Of a stretch of 64,000 nt of DNA, positions 8,152 to 17,856 are shown piece after piece. Source of the stretch: Paraburkholderia atlantica (GTDB lineage Bacteria; Pseudomonadota; Gammaproteobacteria; Burkholderiales; Burkholderiaceae); assembly GCF_009362785.1 (NCBI RefSeq), contig NZ_WHNQ01000022.1, positions 62,001 to 126,000 of the forward strand, read 5' to 3'. The position numbers and the translations under genes are program-made. Numbering within the stretch: the stretch's first letter is position 1; every line of letters starts with the position of its first letter. Under the pieces are notes generated by a model. It was not told the origin of the DNA. It saw only the letters and a list, made by a program, of their open reading frames with translations, and did not search any database.

Positions 8152-9486
8152 ATGTCTACCAAGATTCGCAAACTCGATTCCACCGCTCGCGACTTTCACA
8201 AGTCGCTGCATGCGGTGCTCGCGTTCGAGGCGAGCGAAGACGAAGCCATCGAGCGCGCGGTCGCGCAGATTCTGAACGACGTGAAGGCGCGCGGCGACGA
8301 GGCGGTGCTCGAGTACACGAACCGCTTCGATCGCATCGCTGCGAAAAGCGTGGCCGAGCTCGAACTGCCGATGGCGGAGCTCGAAGCGGCGCTCGAAAGT
8401 CTCGAGCCCAAGCGGCGTGCATCGCTCGAAGCGGCGGCGGCGCGCGTGCGCGGCTATCACGAGAAGCAGAAGATCGAGTGCGGCAGCCATAGCTGGCAGT
8501 ACACCGAGGCGGACGGCACCGTGCTCGGCCAGAAGGTCACGCCGCTCGATCGCGCGGGCATCTACGTGCCGGGTGGCAAGGCCGCGTATCCGTCGTCGGT
8601 GCTGATGAACGCGATTCCGGCGCGGGTGGCCGGCGTGCGCGAAATCGTGATGGTCGTGCCGACGCCCGACGGTGTGAAGAATCCGCTGGTGCTCGCGGCG
8701 GCATTGCTCGGCGGCGTCGATCGCGTGTTCACGATCGGCGGCGCGCAGGCGGTGGGCGCGCTCGCGTACGGCACGCAGAGCGTGCCCGCGGTCGACAAGA
8801 TCTGCGGTCCCGGCAACGCGTACGTCGCGTCGGCGAAGCGTCGCGTGTTCGGCACGGTCGGTATCGACATGATCGCCGGGCCGTCGGAAATCCTCGTGCT
8901 GTGTGACGGCACGACCGATCCACGCTGGGTCGCGATGGATCTGTTCTCGCAGGCCGAGCACGACGAACTCGCGCAGTCGATCCTGCTGTGCCCGGACGAC
9001 GCGTTTATCGCGCGCGTGCAGGAAGCGATCGACGAACTGCTGCCCGCGATGCCGCGCCACGAAGTGATCCGCACGTCGCTCGAAAACCGCGGCGCGCTGA
9101 TCAAGGTGCGCGACATGGCCGAGGCCTGCGCGATCGCCAACGACATCGCGCCGGAGCACCTCGAAATTTCGGCGCTGGAGCCGCATCAGTGGGCGCAGCA
9201 GATCCGCCACGCGGGCGCGATCTTCCTTGGCCGCTACACGAGCGAGAGCCTCGGCGACTACTGCGCGGGCCCGAACCACGTGCTGCCGACGTCGCGTACC
9301 GCACGGTTCTCGTCGCCGCTCGGCGTCTATGATTTCTTCAAGCGTTCGAGCCTGATCGAGGTCAGCGCGGAAGGCGCGCAAACGCTTGGCGAGATCGCCG
9401 CCGAACTCGCATATGGCGAAGGTCTGCAAGCGCACGCACGCAGCGCCGAGTTCCGGATGCGGCAGAACAACATCGAACGCGGCTGA
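8152..9486 (+). CDS. hisD: Histidinol dehydrogenase HisD
   Basis: NAD- and Zn-dependent enzyme that oxidises L-histidinol to L-histidine in two steps. The 444 aa product carries the family signature around IDMIAGPSEILVLCDG, the zinc/active-site region DLFSQAEHDE, and the C-terminal catalytic segment GPNHVLPT. The start at 8152 gives MSTKIRKLDSTARDF. It lies about 60 bases after hisG within the operon. Confidence 0.96.
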   Translation: MSTKIRKLDSTARDFHKSLHAVLAFEASEDEAIERAVAQILNDVKARGDEAVLEYTNRFDRIAAKSVAELELPMAELEAALESLEPKRRASLEAAAARVRGYHEKQKIECGSHSWQYTEADGTVLGQKVTPLDRAGIYVPGGKAAYPSSVLMNAIPARVAGVREIVMVVPTPDGVKNPLVLAAALLGGVDRVFTIGGAQAVGALAYGTQSVPAVDKICGPGNAYVASAKRRVFGTVGIDMIAGPSEILVLCDGTTDPRWVAMDLFSQAEHDELAQSILLCPDDAFIARVQEAIDELLPAMPRHEVIRTSLENRGALIKVRDMAEACAIANDIAPEHLEISALEPHQWAQQIRHAGAIFLGRYTSESLGDYCAGPNHVLPTSRTARFSSPLGVYDFFKRSSLIEVSAEGAQTLGEIAAELAYGEGLQAHARSAEFRMRQNNIERG

Positions 9487-9628
9487 GGCGGAAGCGGCGA
9501 GGGCGGCAACTGCCGCGCGAGCGACGCATCGAGCCCACCGCCGCATTCAATAACGACGACCGAGACCAACCCGAACGCCCTGCACCGACGCCGCCCCGGC
9601 GGTCTTCGCACGGCCCGGACCCGAAGCT

Positions 9629-10699
9629 ATGACGACACCTCAAGACATCATCCGCAGCGACGTGCTCGCAATGACGAGCTATCCGGTCCCGGACGCCACC
9701 GGCTTCATCAAGCTCGACGCGATGGAGAACCCGTTCACGCTTCCGTCGGAACTTGCCGCGCATCTCGGCGAGCGACTGGCAGGCGTCGCGTTGAACCGAT
9801 ATCCGGCGCCGCGTCCCGAGCAGTTGATCGAGCGCATCCGTCATGTGATGGGCGTGCCGGCGGCTTGCGACGTGTTGCTCGGCAATGGCTCGGATGAAAT
9901 CATCAGCATCATGTCGGTCGCGTGCGCGAAGCCGGGCGCGAAGGTGCTCGCGCCTGTGCCTGGCTTCGTCATGTATCAGATGTCCGCCAAGCTGGCGCAT
10001 CTCGAATTCGTCGGCGTGCCGCTGAAAGCCGACTTCACGCTCGATACCGACGCGATGCTCGCGGCGATCGCCGAGCACGAACCGGCGTTGATCTATCTCG
10101 CGTATCCGAACAACCCGACCGGCACGCTGTTCGATGACGCCGAAATCGAGCGCATCGTAGCCGCGGCGGGCAAGAGCCTCGTCGTGATCGACGAGGCGTA
10201 TCAGCCGTTCGCGCAGAAGAGCTGGCTGCCGCGCGCCGACCAGTTCGACAACGTCGTCGTGATGCGCACGGTGTCGAAGCTGGGCCTCGCCGGGATCCGC
10301 CTCGGTTACCTGGTGGGCAAGCCCGCGTGGCTGACCGAGTTCGACAAGGTGCGCCCGCCGTACAACACCAACGTGCTGACGCAGGCCGCCGCCGATTTCC
10401 TGCTCGACCACATCGGCGTGCTCGACGCGCAGGCCGCACAATTGCGCGACGAACGCGAGAAGCTCGCGCAGGCGGTGGCCGCGCTGCCGGGCGCCGAAGT
10501 GTTCGCCAGCGCGGGCAACTTCCTGCTCGTACGGGTGCCCGATGCGTCGGTATTGTTCGAAACCCTGCTAACGGCGCGTATTCTGATCAAAAACGTGAGT
10601 AAAATGCACCCATTGCTGGTCAACTGCGTGCGTTTGACCGTCGGTTCGCCGAACGAGAACGCCCAGTTGCTCGCCGGCCTGAAACTCGTGTTGCGGTAA
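9629..10699 (+). CDS. hisC: Histidinol-phosphate aminotransferase HisC
   Basis: PLP-dependent class I/II aminotransferase, 356 aa, converting imidazole acetol phosphate to histidinol phosphate. Visible landmarks are the substrate region LDAMENPF, GNGSDEII, AYPNNPTG, IDEAYQPF, and the PLP-lysine motif MRTVSKLGLAGIRLGYL. It follows hisD after a 142 bp gap with no clear terminator. Confidence 0.95.
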   Translation: MTTPQDIIRSDVLAMTSYPVPDATGFIKLDAMENPFTLPSELAAHLGERLAGVALNRYPAPRPEQLIERIRHVMGVPAACDVLLGNGSDEIISIMSVACAKPGAKVLAPVPGFVMYQMSAKLAHLEFVGVPLKADFTLDTDAMLAAIAEHEPALIYLAYPNNPTGTLFDDAEIERIVAAAGKSLVVIDEAYQPFAQKSWLPRADQFDNVVVMRTVSKLGLAGIRLGYLVGKPAWLTEFDKVRPPYNTNVLTQAAADFLLDHIGVLDAQAAQLRDEREKLAQAVAALPGAEVFASAGNFLLVRVPDASVLFETLLTARILIKNVSKMHPLLVNCVRLTVGSPNENAQLLAGLKLVLR

Positions 10700-10813
10700 T
10701 CCGCCGCATCGAGCGGCGGCACTGAGCCGCTGCATTGAACGGCTGCGCCAGGCAGCCCGCCATTTGTCCACCCCACATTACTAGCGCTTTTAAGCCAGAT
10801 TCGAGGAATTGCC

Positions 10814-11401
10814 ATGCGCCTTGCGGAAGTCGTTCGCAACACTAGCGAAACGCAGATCCGTGTGAAGATCAACCTGGACGGCACCGGCCAGCAGAAGCTG
10901 GCCACCGGTGTGCCGTTCCTGGACCATATGCTCGACCAGATCGCCCGCCACGGGCTGTTCGACCTCGAGATCGAAGCGCATGGCGACCTGCATATCGACG
11001 ACCACCACACGGTCGAAGACACCGGCATCACGCTCGGTCAGGCCGTCGCCAAGGCGATCGGCGATCGCAAGGGCATCCGCCGCTACGGTCATTCCTACGT
11101 GCCGCTCGACGAAGCGCTGTCGCGCGTCGTGATCGATTTTTCCGGCCGTCCGGGCCTCGAATTCCACGTGCCGTTCACGCGCGCACGCATTGGCACGTTC
11201 GACGTCGACCTGTCGATCGAATTCTTCCGTGGCTTCGTGAACCATGCCGGCGTGACGCTGCATATCGACAATCTGCGCGGCATCAACGCCCACCACCAGC
11301 TCGAAACGGTGTTCAAGGCGTTCGGGCGCGCACTGCGCATGGCCGTCGAACTCGACGAGCGCGCGGCTGGGCAGATTCCGTCGACCAAGGGCAGTCTCTG
11401 A
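10814..11401 (+). CDS. hisB: Imidazoleglycerol-phosphate dehydratase HisB
   Basis: Monofunctional dehydratase (195 aa) that makes imidazole acetol phosphate. It lacks the N-terminal HAD phosphatase domain of the enterobacterial bifunctional HisB, so histidinol phosphatase must be encoded elsewhere. The metal-binding motifs DDHHTVEDT and INAHHQLE are present, and GAGGAATT lies before the ATG. Confidence 0.96.
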   Translation: MRLAEVVRNTSETQIRVKINLDGTGQQKLATGVPFLDHMLDQIARHGLFDLEIEAHGDLHIDDHHTVEDTGITLGQAVAKAIGDRKGIRRYGHSYVPLDEALSRVVIDFSGRPGLEFHVPFTRARIGTFDVDLSIEFFRGFVNHAGVTLHIDNLRGINAHHQLETVFKAFGRALRMAVELDERAAGQIPSTKGSL

Positions 11402-11562
11402 CGCAACGGCCGTGGCAGGCTTTAACACAGGGTTTCACCGCCCCCAACGTCTTCAGGCCACTCACCTTCACGCGACTCATCGGGCAGGACCGCATTTGCC
11501 GGCACGTCGTTCGACGCCGCGCGGCGGCATCGATGGATCGAGGGCAGAGGGCCAAACTTGAA

Positions 11563-12204
11563 ATGAAAACTTCGATAGCGATTGTGGATTACGGAATGGG
11601 CAACCTGCGCTCGGTTGCCCAGGCACTGCGCAAAGCGGCGCCGGAAGCGGACGTGGCGATCGTCGATCGTCCGGAAGCGATCCGCGCGGCCGACCGCGTG
11701 GTGCTGCCCGGCCAGGGCGCGATGCCCGACTGCATGCGCAGTCTCGGCGCGTCCGGGTTGCAGGAAGCGGTCGTCGAGGCGTCGCGCAGCAAGCCGCTGA
11801 TGGGCGTGTGCGTCGGCGAGCAGATGCTGTTCGACTGGAGCGCCGAAGGTGACACGCCGGGGCTGGGTCTATTGCCCGGCAAGGTGATGCGCTTCGAGCT
11901 CGAAGGCCGCCTGCAGGACGACGGCTCGCGCTTCAAGGTTCCGCAGATGGGCTGGAACCGCGTGCGTCAGGCGCAGCCGCATCCGCTGTGGGACGGCGTG
12001 GCCGACAACGCGTTCTTCTATTTCGTGCACAGCTACTACGTGGTGCCGGACAACCCGGCGCACACGTCGGGCGAAACGGTCTACGGCGTGCCCTTTACCT
12101 CGGCGGTAGCGCGGGATAACATCTTCGCCACCCAGTTTCACCCCGAAAAGAGCGCCGAGGCGGGTTTGCGCGTGTATCGCAACTTCGTGCACTGGAACCC
12201 GTGA
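11563..12204 (+). CDS. hisH: Imidazole glycerol phosphate synthase glutaminase HisH
   Basis: Class I glutamine amidotransferase, 213 aa, that supplies ammonia to HisF. The nucleophile is Cys83 (MGVCVGEQM), and the His/Glu of the triad are in FHPEKS near the C-terminus. The start at 11563 gives MKTSIAIVDYGMGNL; ten extra in-frame upstream codons are not conserved. It is separated from hisB by 161 bp of unassigned sequence. Confidence 0.95.
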   Translation: MKTSIAIVDYGMGNLRSVAQALRKAAPEADVAIVDRPEAIRAADRVVLPGQGAMPDCMRSLGASGLQEAVVEASRSKPLMGVCVGEQMLFDWSAEGDTPGLGLLPGKVMRFELEGRLQDDGSRFKVPQMGWNRVRQAQPHPLWDGVADNAFFYFVHSYYVVPDNPAHTSGETVYGVPFTSAVARDNIFATQFHPEKSAEAGLRVYRNFVHWNP

Positions 12205-12385
12205 ACGCCTTTCTTTATCCCGTTGCCGCGCGTGCGTCGCGCGGCGCCGCGGTCCCGCATCCGAGCGGCGCCCCACTGGAGCGCCGAAAGAGTTGTACTA
12301 AACTAGCGAGACGGTATTGCGGCGGGCTGATCCGCCAGCCGCTGCCGCCGACCTTCAATCCACTCCCAGATAACACCCGATTGCT

Positions 12386-13138
12386 ATGCTGCTGATTCCC
12401 GCCATCGACCTGAAAGATGGTCAGTGTGTACGCCTCAAACAGGGCGATATGGACCAGGCGACGATTTTCTCCGAGGAACCGGCGGCAATGGCCCGACACT
12501 GGGTCGACCGCGGCGCGCGTCGTCTGCATCTCGTCGATCTGAATGGCGCGTTCGCCGGCAAGCCGAAGAACGGCGATGCAATTCGGGCGATCATCGATGA
12601 AGTGGGCGGTGAAATTCCGGTTCAGCTCGGCGGTGGCATCCGCGACCTGAACACGATCGAGCGCTATCTGGACGACGGTTTGTCATACGTAATCATCGGC
12701 ACCGCGGCGGTGAAGAATCCCGGCTTCCTGCAGGACGCGTGCACCGCGTTCGGCGGCCATATCATCGTCGGTCTCGACGCGAAAGACGGCAAGGTCGCCA
12801 CCGACGGCTGGAGCAAGCTGACCGGTCACGAAGTGGCCGACCTCGCGCGCAAGTTCGAGGACTACGGCTGCGAGTCGATCATCTACACCGACATCGGCCG
12901 CGACGGCATGCTGCAAGGTATCAACATCGAAGCGACGGTGCGCCTTGCGCGCGCGGTCAAGATTCCGGTGATCGCGAGCGGCGGTCTGTCGAACCTCACG
13001 GACATCGAATCGCTGTGCGAAGTCGAAGGCGAGGGCATCGAAGGCGTAATCTGCGGCCGCGCGATCTATTCGGGCGACCTCGATTTCGCGGCCGCGCAGA
13101 CGCTCGCGGACAAGCTGCGCGAAGCGGACGACGCTTAA
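12386..13138 (+). CDS. hisA: Phosphoribosylformimino-5-aminoimidazole carboxamide ribotide isomerase HisA
   Basis: TIM-barrel isomerase (250 aa) of histidine synthesis. The catalytic Asp8 is in MLLIPAIDLKDG and the second catalytic Asp is in YTDIGRDGM. Phosphate-binding loops are IPVQLGGGIRD and IASGGLSNL. A 181 bp spacer separates it from hisH and a 248 bp spacer separates it from hisF; internal promoters are possible but none could be identified convincingly. Confidence 0.96.
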   Translation: MLLIPAIDLKDGQCVRLKQGDMDQATIFSEEPAAMARHWVDRGARRLHLVDLNGAFAGKPKNGDAIRAIIDEVGGEIPVQLGGGIRDLNTIERYLDDGLSYVIIGTAAVKNPGFLQDACTAFGGHIIVGLDAKDGKVATDGWSKLTGHEVADLARKFEDYGCESIIYTDIGRDGMLQGINIEATVRLARAVKIPVIASGGLSNLTDIESLCEVEGEGIEGVICGRAIYSGDLDFAAAQTLADKLREADDA

Positions 13139-13386
13139 GCGCGGCATCGGCTGCGCTTGCCGGGAAGCTTGCGCCGCGTGCCGGCGTGGCACTCACCTCG
13201 GCATGCGGCACTCGCTCGACCGACGGCTTGCCGGGTAGCGCGCTTCGTGTAATCACGCAACCGGAACCTTGTCGGCCCGCGGCCAGCACTCCACTCGCGG
13301 CGCGACCCAACCCGTCGCGCCGGCACCGTGCCGCTTGCCCCGCAAGCGAGCGGCCTCATCAGCGGTATTGGCAGAATTGCACGATC
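13139..13386. other. Intergenic gap between hisA and hisF
   Basis: A 248 bp GC-rich spacer inside the his operon. It contains no convincing promoter, terminator hairpin or small gene. Open frames across it are extensions of hisA/hisF shadows. Confidence 0.6.
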
Positions 13387-14160
13387 ATGGCTCTAGCTAA
13401 ACGCATCATCCCCTGTCTCGACGTCACCGCGGGCCGCGTGGTCAAGGGCGTCAACTTCGTCGAACTGCGCGACGCCGGCGACCCGGTCGAAATCGCGCGC
13501 CGCTACGACGATCAGGGCGCCGACGAACTGACGTTCCTCGACATCACCGCGACTTCGGATCAGCGCGACCTGATCCTGCCGATCATCGAGGCGGTCGCCT
13601 CGCAGGTGTTCATTCCGCTGACGGTCGGCGGCGGCGTGCGCGCGGTCGAAGACGTGCGGCGCCTGCTGAACGCGGGCGCCGACAAGATCAGCATGAACTC
13701 GTCGGCGGTCGCGAATCCGCAGCTCGTGAAGGACGCGACCGACAAATACGGCTCGCAGTGCATCGTCGTCGCGATCGACGCGAAGCGCGTGTCGGCCGAC
13801 GGCGAAACGCCGCGCTGGGAAGTCTTCACGCACGGCGGGCGCAAGGCCACCGGTCTCGACGCGGTCGAATGGGCGCGCAAGATGGCCCAGCTCGGCGCGG
13901 GAGAGATCCTGCTGACCAGCATGGATCGCGACGGCACCAAGAGCGGCTTCGATCTTGCGCTGACGCGCGCGGTGTCGGACGCGGTGCCGGTACCGGTGAT
14001 CGCCTCGGGCGGCGTCGGCAATCTGCAGCATCTCGCCGACGGCATCAAAAGCGGTCACGCCGATGCGGTGCTCGCCGCGAGCATCTTCCACTATGGCGAA
14101 CATACGGTCGGCGAGGCCAAGCGCTTCATGGCCGACCAGGGCATTTCGGTGAGGTTGTGA
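13387..14160 (+). CDS. hisF: Imidazole glycerol phosphate synthase cyclase HisF
   Basis: TIM-barrel cyclase subunit (257 aa) that uses ammonia from HisH to form IGP and AICAR. The catalytic Asp residues are in IIPCLDVTAGRVVKG and LLTSMDRDGTK. The phosphate loops LTVGGGVR and IASGGVGN are intact. The start at 13387 gives MALAKRIIPCLD. hisI begins one base after its stop. Confidence 0.96.
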   Translation: MALAKRIIPCLDVTAGRVVKGVNFVELRDAGDPVEIARRYDDQGADELTFLDITATSDQRDLILPIIEAVASQVFIPLTVGGGVRAVEDVRRLLNAGADKISMNSSAVANPQLVKDATDKYGSQCIVVAIDAKRVSADGETPRWEVFTHGGRKATGLDAVEWARKMAQLGAGEILLTSMDRDGTKSGFDLALTRAVSDAVPVPVIASGGVGNLQHLADGIKSGHADAVLAASIFHYGEHTVGEAKRFMADQGISVRL

Positions 14161-14161
14161 C

Positions 14162-14572
14162 GTGACGAATCCTTCGGCAGTGAACTGGCTCGACAAGGTC
14201 AAGTGGGACGCGAACGGCCTCGTGCCGGTGATCGCGCAGGAAGCGTCGACGAACGACGTGCTGATGTTCGCGTGGATGAACCGCGAGGCCTTGGTGAAGA
14301 CCGTCGAGACCGGCCGCGCGGTGTATTTCTCGCGTTCGCGCCAGCGCCTGTGGTTCAAGGGCGAAGAGTCGGGCCACGTGCAGCATGTGCACGAAGTGCG
14401 GCTCGATTGCGACGAAGACGTCGTGCTGCTGAAAGTCGAGCAGGTGTCGGGCATCGCATGCCACACCGGCCGCCACTCGTGCTTTTTCCAGAAATTCGAA
14501 GGCTCGGTGGACGACGGCGACTGGCAGGCCGTCGATCCCGTGCTGAAAGACCCCGAACACATCTACAAATGA
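14162..14572 (+). CDS. hisI: Phosphoribosyl-AMP cyclohydrolase HisI
   Basis: Monofunctional cyclohydrolase (136 aa) starting with GTG immediately after hisF. The conserved core FAWMNREALVKTVETGRAVYFS, the metal-site DCDEDVVLLKV and the HTGRHSCFF motif are present. Its stop overlaps the hisE ATG (ATGA), so the two activities that are fused in enteric bacteria are encoded here as coupled separate genes. Confidence 0.95.
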   Translation: MTNPSAVNWLDKVKWDANGLVPVIAQEASTNDVLMFAWMNREALVKTVETGRAVYFSRSRQRLWFKGEESGHVQHVHEVRLDCDEDVVLLKVEQVSGIACHTGRHSCFFQKFEGSVDDGDWQAVDPVLKDPEHIYK

Positions 14573-14964
14573 CGCAATCCACGCAAAACCTGTCGCCCTC
14601 CGAGGCTTCCACGTTCGACACGCTGCAGCGCCTCGCGGCGGTGATCGATGGTCGCAAGGGCGGCGATCCAGACACCTCGTACGTTTCTCGCCTGTTCCAC
14701 AAGGGCGACGACGCAATTCTGAAGAAGATCGGCGAAGAAGCCACCGAAGTCGTGCTGGCCGCAAAGGACACGCGCCACGGCGGCGCACCGAAGGCGCTGG
14801 TCGGCGAGGTCGCGGACCTGTGGTTCCACTGCCTCGTGATGCTGTCGCATTTCAATCTGAGCCCCGCCGACGTGATCGCCGAACTCGAGCGTCGCGAAGG
14901 CCTGTCGGGCATCGAGGAAAAGGCGCTGCGCAAGAGCCGCGCGCGTGAGGAAAACGGCGACTGA
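14569..14964 (+). CDS. hisE: Phosphoribosyl-ATP pyrophosphatase HisE
   Basis: All-alpha MazG-like pyrophosphohydrolase (131 aa). The motif KIGEEATEVVLAAK followed by EVADLWFHCLVML supplies the acidic Mg-binding residues. The first 18 residues are variable. It overlaps hisI by 4 bases and is the last his gene of the run. Confidence 0.94.
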   Translation: MTQSTQNLSPSEASTFDTLQRLAAVIDGRKGGDPDTSYVSRLFHKGDDAILKKIGEEATEVVLAAKDTRHGGAPKALVGEVADLWFHCLVMLSHFNLSPADVIAELERREGLSGIEEKALRKSRAREENGD

Positions 14965-15054
14965 GCAGCCGGAGCGGAAATCTGGCGTTTCCGCTTGAAC
15001 TCGCACGCGCTGGCACCTATATAGCGGTAACCGCACCTTCGTGAGGACGCAAGC

Positions 15055-15450
15055 ATGGAACAGCCGCAAGGAAGCTATCCGCCGCCGGTCTACCGCCACG
15101 CGATGGAGCCTGAGCGGGAGCGCAGCCTGCGCACGCTCACACACGTGCTGTACGCGCTGTATGCGGTCCATTGGCTGACCGGCGGGCTCACCATTCTGGT
15201 CGCGATCATCATCAACTACGTGAAACGGGCCGACGTGGCGGGCACGCCATACGAAGCGCACTTCGAATGGCAGATTCGCACATTCTGGATGGGTCTCGTC
15301 GGTTATGCGATCGGCGCGTTGCTGTTGGTCGTCGTGATCGGCATCCCGGTGCTGTGGGCGGTCAGCATATGGATGTTGTACCGTATTATCAAAGGCTGGC
15401 TGTATCTGTACGATAACAAGCCATTCGCGAATCCGGCCGGCTGGGTCTGA
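15055..15450 (+). CDS. Small membrane protein, DUF4870-like
   Basis: 131 aa protein with three hydrophobic stretches (about 30-52, 78-100 and 100-115) and a C-terminal LYRIIKGWLYLYDNKPF, the pattern of DUF4870-like membrane proteins. GAGG precedes the ATG. The function is unknown. It lies between hisE and the HIT gene in the same orientation. Confidence 0.75.
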   Translation: MEQPQGSYPPPVYRHAMEPERERSLRTLTHVLYALYAVHWLTGGLTILVAIIINYVKRADVAGTPYEAHFEWQIRTFWMGLVGYAIGALLLVVVIGIPVLWAVSIWMLYRIIKGWLYLYDNKPFANPAGWV

Positions 15451-15542
15451 ACGCTAGCCGGTCTGCGCGCGCGGACCGGCTTCGGGTCGAACCTCGTCGC
15501 GTGCTGCTTCGCTCGCCTCAGTCATACCGCGTCAGGAATACG

Positions 15543-15908
15543 ATGAGTCACGATCCGAACTGTCTTTTCTGCAAGATCGCCGCTGGCGAAATCCCCTCGA
15601 CCAGGGTTCACGAAGACGACGAGTTCGTCGCCTTCCGCGACATCCGTCCGGCGGCCGAAACGCATGTGCTGGTGATCCCTCGCAAGCACATTGCGACGCT
15701 GTCGAACTGTACGGAAAGCGACGCGCCTCTACTTGGTAGAATGCTTGTCCTGGCCGCGCGACTGGCCGAGCAATTGGGGGTCGCGTATAGCGGCGGCGAA
15801 ACGGGCTTTCGCACGGTAATCAATACCGGTCCGGGAGGTGGTCAGGAGGTGTATCACCTGCACGCGCACATCCTCGCGGGACCACGCCCCTGGCACCGCA
15901 TGGGCTGA
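15543..15908 (+). CDS. hinT: HIT family nucleotide hydrolase (HinT-like)
   Basis: Histidine-triad purine nucleoside phosphoramidase family, 121 aa, cytoplasmic. The histidine triad HLHAHIL is at residues 105-111 and the N-terminal CLFCKIAAGEIP is typical of HinT. The start at 15543 is the ATG giving MSHDPNCLF. Confidence 0.93.
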   Translation: MSHDPNCLFCKIAAGEIPSTRVHEDDEFVAFRDIRPAAETHVLVIPRKHIATLSNCTESDAPLLGRMLVLAARLAEQLGVAYSGGETGFRTVINTGPGGGQEVYHLHAHILAGPRPWHRMG

Positions 15909-16115
15909 ACGGGGGCGCCGTTATTTTTACCACTGTGTAATACCGTCGACGCGATCGCCTGGCCACAATGACGGCGATTCAGACGACGGCGCACTTTGCG
16001 AGCGCGGTGGTGCGACCTGCGGTAACGTAGAGATAGCGGGAGACGAAGCGCACGCGCTTCAGATTAGGCAAATTTGCCGCATCGAGATGCGGCGTCGGGG
16101 TTAAGGAGAGTAGTC

Positions 16116-16358
16116 ATGGGTTCGTTGAGTATTTGGCATTGGTTGATCGTTCTGTTGATCGTCGCGCTCGTGTTCGGCACGAAGAAACTGCGCAACATCG
16201 GCAGCGATCTGGGCGGCGCTGTGAAGGGCTTCAAGGAAGGCATGAAAGAAGCCGAATCGCCGTCGGCCGACGCGCAACAGCAGCGCGAACTGCCGCGCAA
16301 CGGTGCGGTGGACGTCGAAGCGAAAGAAAAGACGCAGCAATCGGGCGATTACCGCTAA
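16116..16358 (+). CDS. tatA: Sec-independent translocase subunit TatA
   Basis: 80 aa single-span protein: N-terminal helix MGSLSIWHWLIVLLIVALVF followed by the FGTKKLRNIGSDLG amphipathic helix and an acidic tail. AAGGAGAG lies 5 bases before the ATG at 16116; the longer frame from 16074 lacks such a site. TatA forms the pore for folded, twin-arginine proteins. The PetA Rieske protein encoded at 20066 is a likely client. Confidence 0.95.
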   Translation: MGSLSIWHWLIVLLIVALVFGTKKLRNIGSDLGGAVKGFKEGMKEAESPSADAQQQRELPRNGAVDVEAKEKTQQSGDYR

Positions 16359-16406
16359 GCCGCGGCGTTCCCGCCGTTCCCGCGTTTCTGACGGACATTC
16401 CATTTC

Positions 16407-16949
16407 ATGCTGGACCTCGGTCTAACCAAGATGGCGCTGATCGGCGTCGTCGCGCTGGTCGTCCTCGGGCCTGAGCGCCTGCCGCGTGTCGCCCGCACGG
16501 CCGGCGCGCTGTTCGGCCGCGCACAGCGGTACGTCAACGACGTGAAGGCCGAAGTCACGCGCGAAATCGAACTCGACGAATTGCGGCGCATGAAGACCGA
16601 GTTCGAGAAGGCCGCGAGCAATGTCGAAACGGCAGTTCAGGATAATCTGCGCAAGCACGAGAATGAACTGAACGAGGCATGGAAGAGCGGTACGTCGGTG
16701 TCGCCGAGCATCGCCGGCGGCGCGCTGGAAGACGCCGGCAGCGGCGTTAGCGGCACCACCGGTGCCACCTCGTGGCCCGTCAGTACGCCTTCCGCCGCGC
16801 CCAAACGCAAGAACTGGCGCGTCCAGCAGAGCGCCACCCCCACCTGGTACAAGCGAGCGAGCATGCGCCGCACGCGCGTGCAGTCGGGCGCCGCGCGCGT
16901 TGCGCGGCACACACCTGCCAACCTGCGTCGTCCGACGCGGTTTTTCTGA
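16407..16949 (+). CDS. tatB: Sec-independent translocase subunit TatB
   Basis: 180 aa protein with the TatB N-terminus (MLDLGLTKMALIGVVALVVL then GPERLPRVARTAG), a long amphipathic/coiled region to about residue 90, and a variable Ser/Thr/Arg-rich tail. TatB with TatC forms the signal-peptide receptor. It sits 48 bp after tatA and 34 bp before tatC. Confidence 0.94.
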   Translation: MLDLGLTKMALIGVVALVVLGPERLPRVARTAGALFGRAQRYVNDVKAEVTREIELDELRRMKTEFEKAASNVETAVQDNLRKHENELNEAWKSGTSVSPSIAGGALEDAGSGVSGTTGATSWPVSTPSAAPKRKNWRVQQSATPTWYKRASMRRTRVQSGAARVARHTPANLRRPTRFF

Positions 16950-16983
16950 TGTTCAGATCGACAATCTCTAACCGAGGGCCGGT

Positions 16984-17769
16984 GTGAGCGACCCCCAGCA
17001 ATCCCAGAACGAAGGCGCTGAAGAGACCTTCATTTCCCACCTCGTCGAACTGCGTGACCGCATCATCCGTGCGGGACTCGCCGTCATCGTCGTGTTTATC
17101 GGGCTCGTGTACTGGGCGCCGGACATCTTCAAACTGCTCGCACGTCCGCTGATGATGAATCTGCCGAAGGACGGCAAGATGATCGTCACCGACGTCACCG
17201 GCTCGTTCTTCGTGCCGATGAAGGTGACGATGCTGGTCGCCTTCGTGATCGCGCTGCCGATCGTGCTGTACCAGATCTGGGCGTTCGTCGCGCCGGGGCT
17301 CTATCAGCACGAGAAGAAGCTGGTCGCGCCGCTGGTGGCGAGCAGCTACACGCTGTTCCTGTGCGGCATGGCGTTCGCGTACTTCGTCGTGTTTCCGACC
17401 ATCTTCCGCGTGATGGCGCACTACAACGCGCCGCTCGGCGCGGAAATGACAACCGATATCGACAATTACCTGAGCTTCGTGCTGACGATGTTCATCGCGT
17501 TCGGTGTCACGTTCGAGGTGCCGATCGTCGTCGTGCTGCTGGTGCGAATGAACGTGGTGACGCTGAAGAAGCTGAAAGAGATCCGGCCGTATGTGATCGT
17601 CGGCGCATTCGTGGTGTCGGCCATCGTGACTCCGCCGGACGTGTTTTCGCAACTGATCCTCGCGGTTCCGCTGATTCTGCTGTACGAAGCAGGCCTCGTC
17701 GCGGCGCGGTTGATCGTCGGCAAGCAGCCGGTGGTCGTCGAGGATGCGAGTCCGCCGCCATCTAGTTGA
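16984..17769 (+). CDS. tatC: Sec-independent translocase subunit TatC
   Basis: Six-span integral membrane protein, 261 aa, with a GTG start. Family motifs are ETFISHLVELRDRIIRAG at the N-terminus, the periplasmic SFFVPMKV region, and QIWAFVAPGLYQHEK. It binds the twin-arginine motif of Tat substrates. A strong hairpin terminator follows. Confidence 0.96.
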   Translation: MSDPQQSQNEGAEETFISHLVELRDRIIRAGLAVIVVFIGLVYWAPDIFKLLARPLMMNLPKDGKMIVTDVTGSFFVPMKVTMLVAFVIALPIVLYQIWAFVAPGLYQHEKKLVAPLVASSYTLFLCGMAFAYFVVFPTIFRVMAHYNAPLGAEMTTDIDNYLSFVLTMFIAFGVTFEVPIVVVLLVRMNVVTLKKLKEIRPYVIVGAFVVSAIVTPPDVFSQLILAVPLILLYEAGLVAARLIVGKQPVVVEDASPPPSS

Positions 17770-17800
17770 GGTGCCGCGAGTCGGTGCCGGGCGTCAAATG

Positions 17801-17830
17801 AAAAGGGCAGTCCATCGGACTGCCCTTTTT
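17801..17830. terminator. Bidirectional terminator between tatC and the degS-like gene
   Basis: Perfect 13-bp arms (17801-17813 and 17817-17829) with a 3-nt loop, A-run on one side and T-run on the other. It serves tatC and, on the opposite strand, the protease gene ending at 17857. Confidence 0.93.
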
Positions 17831-17856
17831 CGTTGCATTAAGTCGCGGCCTTGACC